DNA from: an uncultured Solirubrobacteraceae bacterium
GTDB taxonomy: Bacteria; Actinomycetota; Thermoleophilia; Solirubrobacterales; Solirubrobacteraceae
DNA: 47,069 nucleotides
Assembly: GCA_902806175.1 (NCBI GenBank)
Contig: CADCVQ010000152.1
Coordinates: 1 to 47,069, forward strand
Direction of reading: 5' to 3'
Shown here piece by piece: positions 24,297 through 30,219 of this stretch. The notes below the pieces were generated by a model. It worked only from the letters and a program-made list of their open reading frames with translations. It was not told the DNA's origin and ran no database searches. Position 1 is the first letter of the stretch. Each line of letters starts with the position of its first letter. The position numbers and the translations under genes are program-made.

Positions 24297-24360
24297 CAGC
24301 CCGTTAGGGTTCGTCCGCACACGACGAGGGAGGGGGGTCGCTCTGCGACCGAACGGGAAG

Positions 24361-24855
24361 ATGCTCACGGGCGGCGCGCTCGTCGCGGCGGTGGCGGTTG
24401 CGGCCGCGCCTGCCAGCGGCGCGACGCCGCCGCGCCACCTCGGCGCGCAGGCGGCCGCGAGCGCCAAGGCGCCGCGCGGCCTCGTGTTCGGCGGCATCAC
24501 GCCGCAGAACTGGCCGGTCGTCGTGGCGCTCAACAAGGCACGCAACCGCGTCGATCAGGTCGTCATCGGGTTGGACATGACGTGCACCTCCGGCGACAGC
24601 TTCGGCACCAGCGACGGCTTTCGGGCACTCAAGCTCTCAAAGAACGGGCGCTTTGGCACGACCTTCGGCCCGGAGCGGATCGACGCGGGCGGCGTTCCCG
24701 CCGACGTCGAGAGCAAGGTCATCGGCCGGATGTCCCGCGAGCGCGGGTCGATGCGCGGGATCTGGAGCCTGAAGATCACGATCTACGACGCGACGGGAAC
24801 GAACGTCCTGGACACCTGCGAGTCGGGCGTCGTGAGCTGGACTGCGGGTCAGTAG
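24361..24855 (+). CDS. Secreted protein of unknown function between ruvB and the zinc-ribbon/PAS gene
   Basis: 164 residues from ATG 24361. A CTG at 24343 lies 5 nt after a strong GGGAGGGG stretch and may be the real start, adding LRPNGK. The signal peptide is the Ala-rich segment GALVAAVAVAAAPASGA. The mature part has two Cys (DMTCTSGD and LDTCESG), a pattern of beta strands (VVVALNKARNRVDQVVIGLD, then GIWSLKITIYDATG), and looks like a small extracellular beta-sandwich. I know no family. It follows ruvB in the same direction after 64 bp. Confidence 0.68.
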   Translation: MLTGGALVAAVAVAAAPASGATPPRHLGAQAAASAKAPRGLVFGGITPQNWPVVVALNKARNRVDQVVIGLDMTCTSGDSFGTSDGFRALKLSKNGRFGTTFGPERIDAGGVPADVESKVIGRMSRERGSMRGIWSLKITIYDATGTNVLDTCESGVVSWTAGQ

Positions 24856-24911
24856 GCACAACGCCGCCTTCACCTGGTGTTTATAGGAGCTTCTCTAGGC
24901 TTGTAAGAGCA

Positions 24912-25361
24912 ATGGCCCATCTGTTCATCTGCCCAAGCTGCGGTACACGCAGCTCCGAGTCTGACCGTACCGCCGGCTTCTCCCGCCAGGCGAAAGGGTG
25001 CTCGAAGTGCGGCTTCGGCTTTCTCTTCGAGCTCCTCGACGACTACTACCCCGCGCCCAACGCCGCCTTCTTCGTCTGCGACCAGCAGGGGCGCGTGATC
25101 GGCTGCGGCCGCGGATCCTTCGAGCTCACCGGCCTCAACGACGAGCGCGTCATCGGCCGTGACGCCAACGAGGTGCTCGGCCTGAAGTTCGACGACGGCT
25201 CAGACCACGTCGGGACCGTCCTGGAATGGGGTGTGCGCGCGCTTGCCAAGCCCGTGCAGGTCAACGCCGAGGGCGACCTGCCCGCGACGGCGACCGCCGA
25301 TCTCTTTCCCGCGTACGACGACGACGGCGGATTGCTCCTCGTCCTAACGCCCGCCAAGTAA
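24912..25361 (+). CDS. Zinc-ribbon / PAS-domain protein upstream of secDF
   Basis: 149 residues. The N-terminus has two Cys pairs (CPSC at 7-10, CSKC at 30-33), a zinc ribbon. From about residue 45 a PAS-like domain follows: PAPNAAFFVCDQQGRVIGCG, then GSFELTGLNDERVIGRDANE and VLEWGVRALAKPVQ, ending LFPAYDDDGGLLLVLTPAK, which has the five-strand PAS ending. No output domain is attached. It lies 18 bp before secDF, where many bacteria keep yajC. An A/T-richer stretch just upstream (TTTATAGGAGC, CTTGTAAGAG) may hold its promoter. A sensor or adaptor for the secretion operon is conceivable but unproven. Confidence 0.75.
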   Translation: MAHLFICPSCGTRSSESDRTAGFSRQAKGCSKCGFGFLFELLDDYYPAPNAAFFVCDQQGRVIGCGRGSFELTGLNDERVIGRDANEVLGLKFDDGSDHVGTVLEWGVRALAKPVQVNAEGDLPATATADLFPAYDDDGGLLLVLTPAK

Positions 25362-25379
25362 CCTGCCGAAGAAGTCCTC

Positions 25380-28352
25380 GTGAGCGATCGTCAGCGCAAC
25401 CTCTTCGTCCTGCTTCTCGTCGCCGGGATGCTGATCGCCTCTGTGGTGGTCATCTCGTCGAAGGAGACGAAGCTCGGCCTGGACCTGCAGGGCGGCGTCG
25501 AGCTCGTCTACGAGGTCAAGCCGCGTGCCGGGCAGCCGCCGCCCGGCCCCGACGCGATCCAGCGCGCGATCGACGTCATGCGCGAGCGCGTCGACCAGCT
25601 CGGCGTCGCCGAGCCCGAGATCCAGCAGTCCGGCAAGAACCAGATCAACGTCGCCCTGCCCGACGTCGCCAACCTGGACGAGGCGGTCCGGCAGGTCGGC
25701 ACCGTCGCGCAGCTCGCCTTCTATGACTGGGAAGTCAACGTCATCGGGCCCAACGGCAAGCCCGATCCGACGAACCCCGCCGTGACGGGCGGCCCCGCGG
25801 GCGGTGACGCCACCAGCCCGGCGGCGCTGTCGCTCTACGACGCGCTGCAGCGGGCCAAGCAGCGGCCGGCCAAGGCCGAGCCCAACAACTCGCGCGACGG
25901 CAGCCTCTTCTATGCCGTCGACCCGGAGGCCAAGAAGGTCTTCGGCCTCGGCGAGGAATCACCCGCAGAGGCACGCCAGAACGTGCCCGCCGCGCAGCGC
26001 GAGAAGGCCGACATCGTCGAGATCAAGCCCGACACGGTCATCGTCCGCGCCGAGAACCGCGCCGGTACGGCCAAGGCCGACAAGTGGTTCGTGCTCAAGG
26101 ACGACGTCGCGCTGGAGGGCAAGGAGCTCAAGGACCCCGAGCAGAACTTCGACCAGGGCGCGGCCGGCTCGGGCCAGCCGATCGTCACGTTCAAGTTCAG
26201 CGACAAGGGCCGCGAGACCTGGGAGCGCGTGACGAAGCGGATCGCCGAGCGCGGCCAGGAGAGCGTCGGCATCCTGCCCAACCAGTCGGCGGGAGACGTC
26301 GCCCAGCACTTCGCGATCGTGCTCGACAACGAGCTCGTCTCGACGCCGTTCATCGACTTCCAGCAGAACCCCGAGGGCATCGACGCCCGCAACGGGTCGC
26401 AGATCGAGGGCGGCTTCACGATCAAGACCGCCCAGGAGCTCGCAAACGTCCTCAAGACCGGCGCGCTGCCGGTCCAGCTCGAGCTCATCTCGAGCTCGCA
26501 GGTCTCCGCCACGCTGGGTAAGCAGGCGCTGAACCAGGGCCTGATCGCGGGCATCGCCGGCTTCGTGATCGTGGCACTGTTCCTGCTGATCGTCTATCGC
26601 GTGCTGGGCATGATCGCGGTCGCCGCGCTCGGCATCTACGGCCTGTACTTCTTCGCGCTCATCAAGCTCATCCCGGTCGTCCTGACGCTGCCGGGCATCG
26701 CCGGCCTGATCCTGACGCTGGGGGTGGCCGCCGACGCGAACATCGTCATCTTCGAGCGCGTCAAGGAGGAGATCCGCGGCGGCAGATCGGTCATGGCCGG
26801 CATCGCGACGGGCTACAAGAAGGGCCTGACGGCGATCATCGACGCGAACGTCGTCACGATCATGGTCGCGTTCATCCTGTTCGTGCTGGCGACGTCGGGG
26901 GTCAAGGGCTTCGCGCTCACGCTCGGTCTCGGCGTCATCGTCTCGCTGTTCACGGCCGTCCTGGCCACGCAGGCGATCCTCGGCACGATGGGCAAGTCGC
27001 GGGTCATCAACAAGCCGTCGGCGCTCGGCGCCGGCAAGCCCAAGGGCGACAAGCTGCGCCTGGACTACATGGGCTACTCCAAGTGGTTCTTCAGCGCGTC
27101 GGGCCTGATCTTGCTCGTCTGCGCGCTGGCGCTCGGCTCCAAGGGGATCAACTTCGGCATCGACTTCGAGTCGGGCACGCGGATCAACGTCGCGCTCGAG
27201 CAGAACCTCGACGAGGACGCCGTGCGCGACGTGATCGCCGAGGAGGGCCTCGGCGACGCCGAGATCCAGCGCGTGACGGGTGACGAGGGCGCCAAGGGCG
27301 CCAGCCAGTTCCAGATCTCGACCGACAACCTCGCGCCGCCGGAGGTCAGCAGGGTCACCCAGGCGCTCGAGGCGGAGTACGACCTCGCCGACGACCCCAG
27401 CTCGACCTCGATCGGGCCGACGTTCGGGGAGACCGTCGCCAACTCGGCGATCATCGCGATCATCGCGTCGCTGATCGTGATCTCGGCGTACATCGCGCTG
27501 CGATTCGAGCCCAAGTACGCGGTACCGGTGCTGATCGCCGTGATGCACGACATCCTCATCACAGCGGGCGTGTACGCGCTCGTCGGCCAGGAGGTGTCAA
27601 CGGCGACGGTCGCGGCGTTGCTGACCGTCTTGGGCTTCTCGCTGTACGACACGATCATCGTGTTCGACCGGATCCGCGAGAACGTGCCGCGCATGCCGCG
27701 GGCGGCGTTCTCGCAGATCGTCAACCGCTCGATGTCCGAGGTCATCGTGCGCTCGCTGGCGACGAGCTTCTGCTCGGTCCTGCCCGTGCTCGCGCTGTTG
27801 CTGTTCGGCGGCGAGACGCTGCAGGCGTTCGCGTTCGCGCTGCTGATCGGCACGATCTCCGGCACCTACTCGTCGGTGTTCATCGCAGGCCCGGTGCTGA
27901 CGGCATGGAAGGAGCGCGAGCCCGTCTACCGCCGCCGCCACGCAAGCATCGCCGCCGAGAACAACGGCCTCGTGCCCGCGTACGCGACCGGCGCGGCGAA
28001 CGAGCAGGTCGAGCACGACAAGCGGCGCCGCCTCAAGCGCGGGGAGCGCCTGACGGCGCCCGACGATCCCGAGAACGTCTCGCGCGAGGAGTTCGAGGAC
28101 CTGGTGCGCGACCTGCACGTCGATCCCGCACCGCGTCGTACGGCCGTCGCCGATCGCGCCGCGCCGAAGGCCAAGGCCGTCGCGCCCAAGCCCGCTCCCA
28201 AGCCCGTGGCGCCGCCGGTCGACGACTCCGCCGATGCGCTGCCCGAGGACACGGTGATGCCGGCGCGGCCCGCTGACGGCGCGGCAGCGAAGCCGCCGAA
28301 GCGCAACTCTGCCGCCGCGAAGCGGCGCGGCAAGCACGGGAGGCCTCGCTGA
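25380..28352 (+). CDS. secDF: Fused protein translocase subunit SecDF with long C-terminal tail
   Basis: 990 residues, GTG start. The SecD part opens with one helix and the signature GLDLQGGVELVYEV, followed by the large external P1 domain (residues about 50-360). The first five-helix bundle has GIAGLILTLGVAADANIVIF and ERVKEEIRGGRSVMAGI. The SecF part begins YSKWFFSASGLILLVCALAL with GIDFESGTRINVAL, and its second bundle has TVLGFSLYDTIIVFDRIREN. SecDF uses the proton gradient to help pull exported proteins through SecYEG. From about residue 843 a 148-residue hydrophilic tail follows, first charged, then rich in Ala-Pro-Lys, ending KRNSAAAKRRGKHGRPR; this is far beyond the usual end. The next gene starts inside its stop (TGATG). 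Confidence 0.95.
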   Translation: MSDRQRNLFVLLLVAGMLIASVVVISSKETKLGLDLQGGVELVYEVKPRAGQPPPGPDAIQRAIDVMRERVDQLGVAEPEIQQSGKNQINVALPDVANLDEAVRQVGTVAQLAFYDWEVNVIGPNGKPDPTNPAVTGGPAGGDATSPAALSLYDALQRAKQRPAKAEPNNSRDGSLFYAVDPEAKKVFGLGEESPAEARQNVPAAQREKADIVEIKPDTVIVRAENRAGTAKADKWFVLKDDVALEGKELKDPEQNFDQGAAGSGQPIVTFKFSDKGRETWERVTKRIAERGQESVGILPNQSAGDVAQHFAIVLDNELVSTPFIDFQQNPEGIDARNGSQIEGGFTIKTAQELANVLKTGALPVQLELISSSQVSATLGKQALNQGLIAGIAGFVIVALFLLIVYRVLGMIAVAALGIYGLYFFALIKLIPVVLTLPGIAGLILTLGVAADANIVIFERVKEEIRGGRSVMAGIATGYKKGLTAIIDANVVTIMVAFILFVLATSGVKGFALTLGLGVIVSLFTAVLATQAILGTMGKSRVINKPSALGAGKPKGDKLRLDYMGYSKWFFSASGLILLVCALALGSKGINFGIDFESGTRINVALEQNLDEDAVRDVIAEEGLGDAEIQRVTGDEGAKGASQFQISTDNLAPPEVSRVTQALEAEYDLADDPSSTSIGPTFGETVANSAIIAIIASLIVISAYIALRFEPKYAVPVLIAVMHDILITAGVYALVGQEVSTATVAALLTVLGFSLYDTIIVFDRIRENVPRMPRAAFSQIVNRSMSEVIVRSLATSFCSVLPVLALLLFGGETLQAFAFALLIGTISGTYSSVFIAGPVLTAWKEREPVYRRRHASIAAENNGLVPAYATGAANEQVEHDKRRRLKRGERLTAPDDPENVSREEFEDLVRDLHVDPAPRRTAVADRAAPKAKAVAPKPAPKPVAPPVDDSADALPEDTVMPARPADGAAAKPPKRNSAAAKRRGKHGRPR

Positions 28353-28639
28353 TGGGCGCGCTCGCCTGGACCATGATGGGCCTCGCCCTCTGGCACTTCA
28401 CGATCTTCCTGCCCGATCGCTGCTGGGGCGGGATCATCGGTGCGTTTCTGGGCTGCATCTTCGGGGCGATCCTCTTCGGCCTGGTGATCCACGGCTTCAA
28501 CGTTCCCGGCCAGGACGCCACCGACATCGTCACGACGCTCGAGGCGGTGCCGGGCGCACTGCTGGGCTATGGGTTCTTCTACTGGCTCGGGATGCGCCAG
28601 GAGGCGCGCGGGGCGGACGGCGAGTTGCTGGCCACATAG
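28352..28639 (+). CDS. Small membrane protein overlapping secDF
   Basis: 95 residues, three hydrophobic segments (ALAWTMMGLALWHFTIFL, then GIIGAFLGCIFGAILFGLVI and ALLGYGFFYWLGM). The start ATG shares one base with the secDF stop, so translation is probably coupled. A small glycine-rich motif (GGIIGAFLGCIFGA) in the second helix suggests tight helix packing. No family recognised with certainty. Cotranscription with secDF hints at a role near the translocon or simply a shared transcript. Confidence 0.7.
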   Translation: MGALAWTMMGLALWHFTIFLPDRCWGGIIGAFLGCIFGAILFGLVIHGFNVPGQDATDIVTTLEAVPGALLGYGFFYWLGMRQEARGADGELLAT

Positions 28640-28699
28640 GGCTGCCGGCGTGATGTGCACGTTTGCGCAGGGGTGCTTCGCGCTGCGTCTGGTCCGAGC

Positions 28700-28730
28700 G
28701 CCGGCCGTCTTGAACAGCATCACTGAGAGG
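28700..28730 (+). repeat. Block A, copy 1
   Basis: 31 bp beginning GCCGGCCGTCTTGAACAGCA; 28 of 31 positions match the copy at 29076-29106. It opens the first composite unit. Confidence 0.75.
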
Positions 28731-28875
28731 TGTGGGGCGGGTTCGGCCGCGCGGCGCTCAGCGGGGCGGGCGCGGCGGCTCGCGCGTCCTGATCGGCGGT
28801 CGTGGCGCCTGTGCTGCGCCATGCGCGGCTTTGCCGCCATGACCGGCGGCATGCGGGCGGTCGTGGGCGCCGGTG

Positions 28876-28894
28876 TGCTGCGCCATACGCAGCA
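28876..28894. repeat. Block I hairpin, unit 1
   Basis: TGCTGCG-CCATA-CGCAGCA, perfect 7-bp stem with a 5-nt loop. An imperfect copy lies 64 bp upstream at 28812-28830. Confidence 0.75.
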
Positions 28895-28910
28895 ATGACG
28901 CGATGATGAT

Positions 28911-29034
28911 GGTGCGCGCGCCTGCGGTCGTGGCGCGCGAAGGGGGCGCTATCGCGCTTGCCGCGTCATGACGGTGCGCGCGCCTGCGGTCGTGGCGCGC
29001 GCAGAGGTGCTTTCAGCACCCGCCGCGCCACGAC
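28911..29034. repeat. 62-bp tandem duplication carrying two Block II hairpins
   Basis: 28911-28972 and 28973-29034 are two head-to-tail copies of 62 bp. The first 29 bp are identical (starting GGTGCGCGCGCCTGCGGTCG). The last 33 bp differ yet are equal in length and both fold. Hairpins: 28927-28972 (outer stem with two G-T pairs) and 28989-29034 (perfect outer stem GTCGTGGCGC/GCGCCACGAC with inner GGTGCT-ttc-AGCACC). Confidence 0.8.
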
Positions 29035-29075
29035 GTGCGCGTGGTCTTGATGGCTTCGCGCGTGGGTGGTTGGGT

Positions 29076-29106
29076 GCCGGCCGGCTTGAACAGCATCATC
29101 GAGAGG
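29076..29106 (+). repeat. Block A, copy 2
   Basis: 31 bp beginning GCCGGCCGGCTTGAACAGCA; three mismatches to copy 1. Similarity continues weakly through CGCTCAGCGG and into the next Block I hairpin. Confidence 0.75.
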
Positions 29107-29179
29107 CAAAGGGTGTCCTCGACCGCGCCGCGCTCAGCGGCGCCGGGCCGCGCCTCCCGATCGACGATCATGGCGCCTG

Positions 29180-29198
29180 TGCTGCGTTCTACGCGGCA
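29180..29198. repeat. Block I hairpin, unit 2 first copy
   Basis: TGCTGCG-TTCTA-CGCGGCA; 7-bp stem with one T-G pair and a different loop from the other copies. Confidence 0.7.
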
Positions 29199-29240
29199 AT
29201 GACGCCATGACCGGCCGCACGCCGGGGGTCGTGGCGCCGG

Positions 29241-29259
29241 TGCTGCGCCAAGCGCAGCA
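29241..29259. repeat. Block I hairpin, unit 2 second copy
   Basis: TGCTGCG-CCAAG-CGCAGCA, perfect 7-bp stem. The Block II hairpin begins 48 bp downstream. Confidence 0.75.
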
Positions 29260-29288
29260 ATATCGCCACGGTGGCCGCCCGCCCGTGC

Positions 29289-29334
29289 GTCGTGGCACCG
29301 GAAGGGGCGCTATCCGCACCTGCCACGCCACGAC
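29289..29334. repeat. Block II hairpin, unit 2
   Basis: 46 bp, outer stem GTCGTGGC paired with GCCACGAC allowing one inner interruption. The interior GGGGCGCTATC is shared with the unit-1 copy and ATCCGCACCT with the unit-3 copy. Confidence 0.7.
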
Positions 29335-29508
29335 CGCGAGCGCGCGTGCCCGGCCCACGGCCGCGGCGCCGCAGACCGACCCTCTCATCGATGCGGCTGC
29401 CCGAAGGAGCGCCGTCACCAGTTCGCCCAGCCCGGCCGAGAGGCAAGCCCCGCAAGCGGCGACACAAGGGCGCAGGTCGGGCCGGTCGCCGCTGAGGTCA
29501 TCGCGCCT

Positions 29509-29529
29509 GTGCTGCTCCATACGCAGCAC
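29509..29529. repeat. Block I hairpin, unit 3
   Basis: GTGCTGC-TCCATAC-GCAGCAC, perfect 7-bp stem shifted by one base relative to the other copies. Block II follows 52 bp downstream. Confidence 0.75.
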
Positions 29530-29560
29530 GATCGTCACGATCGAAGCCGCCGCGCCGCGG

Positions 29561-29606
29561 GTCGTGTCGCTTCACCGGGCAACATCCGCACCTCGCGCGA
29601 CACGAT
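29561..29606. repeat. Block II hairpin, unit 3
   Basis: 46 bp, outer stem GTCGTGTCGC paired with GCGACACGAT. Stem position 7 is T-A here and G-C in the copies at 28989 and 29289, a compensatory change. Confidence 0.72.
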
Positions 29607-29668
29607 CCACCGACCCTCAGACACGACGGCGCGGCAGGGATCGCGCCCGCGCGCTCGTATCTGCACCC

Positions 29669-30175
29669 ATGTCGCGCAACGGGGCCGGAACGCAGCGCAT
29701 CCTCGTCCTCGACACGGCCGAACAGCCGCAACCGCACGCCAGCGATCCGCCGCTCGAGCGTGAGGTGCATCCGCGCCGGGAACTGCCTGTGAAGAAGCCC
29801 GCGATGCAGCAGACCGGCTGGACACCACGACGGTTGACGATCGCCGGCGCCCTCGGCGTCGGCGCGACGCTGCTGGGCGGCGTGGTGTTCATCTCGAAGT
29901 TCGGCGTCCTCGGCGGAGCCGACAGCCCTCTGCTCGCGATGGGCTTCGGCCTCTTCGTGATCGGGATGATCGTGTTCTGTGCCGCCCTGATCGCCCTGCT
30001 CGGCCTGGGGATCAGCATCCTCGGCGAGCGCGGCGGCTCGCCGGCCGCGGCCGCCGCCGTGTTCGCGCCGCTGGCGCTGATCTGGGCGCTCTACGGTCTG
30101 GGCGCCGTCGGCTACGCGATCCCTGCCGTGATCTCGCTCGTGCTGATCGCGGGGCTCGTCGTCGCGCTGAAGTAG
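29669..30175 (+). CDS. Four-helix membrane protein of unknown function
   Basis: 168 residues from ATG 29669. GTG 29789 or ATG 29804 could start a shorter form that keeps all helices. The first 50 residues are hydrophilic. Four hydrophobic segments follow: TIAGALGVGATLLGGVVFIS, then AMGFGLFVIGMIVFCAALIA, AAAAVFAPLALIWALYGLG and YAIPAVISLVLIAGLVVALK. No family recognised. It lies between the repeat array and recJ, 44 bp before the recJ start, and may share the recJ transcript. Confidence 0.62.
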   Translation: MSRNGAGTQRILVLDTAEQPQPHASDPPLEREVHPRRELPVKKPAMQQTGWTPRRLTIAGALGVGATLLGGVVFISKFGVLGGADSPLLAMGFGLFVIGMIVFCAALIALLGLGISILGERGGSPAAAAAVFAPLALIWALYGLGAVGYAIPAVISLVLIAGLVVALK

Positions 30176-30219
30176 TCGCGCGCCACGGTTCCATCTGGCG
30201 GCGCACATACCTTCCGTGC

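Larger units (their letters stand above)
28700..29606. repeat. Array of composite hairpin repeats (three units of about 360-376 bp spacing)
   Basis: The 1029-bp gap 28640-29668 has no credible gene. Three repeated building blocks occur in fixed order. Block A starts GCCGGCC and contains TTGAACAGCATCA (28700-28730, 29076-29106, a weak partial near 29432-29446). Block I is a small hairpin TGCTGCG-loop-CGCAGCA (imperfect at 28812-28830; then 28876, 29180, 29241, 29509). Block II is a 46-bp hairpin opening GTCGTG (28927, 28989, 29289, 29561). The order is A-I-I-II-II, A-I-I-II, A-I-II. Distances between copies (62, 61, 64 bp) are not multiples of three, which argues against coding. Stem changes between copies keep pairing. 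I cannot place it in a known family; REP/BIME-like elements, decayed MITEs or structured RNA are alternatives. Confidence 0.75.

Noticed and set aside
25959-27548. 529-codon minus-strand frame opposite secDF
   Set aside because: Highly charged Asp/Arg/Val shadow of secDF with no recognisable motif.
29134-29538. Minus-strand frames in the repeat array with recurring QHRRHD-like peptides
   Set aside because: The recurrence reflects the DNA repeats. Repeat spacings (61, 62, 64 bp) break the frame between copies, and the frames show no domain.
28700-29606. CRISPR array or integron attC cluster
   Set aside because: There is no constant repeat with unique spacers of equal length, no cas or integrase gene, and no attC end signatures; the repeats are structured and divergent.
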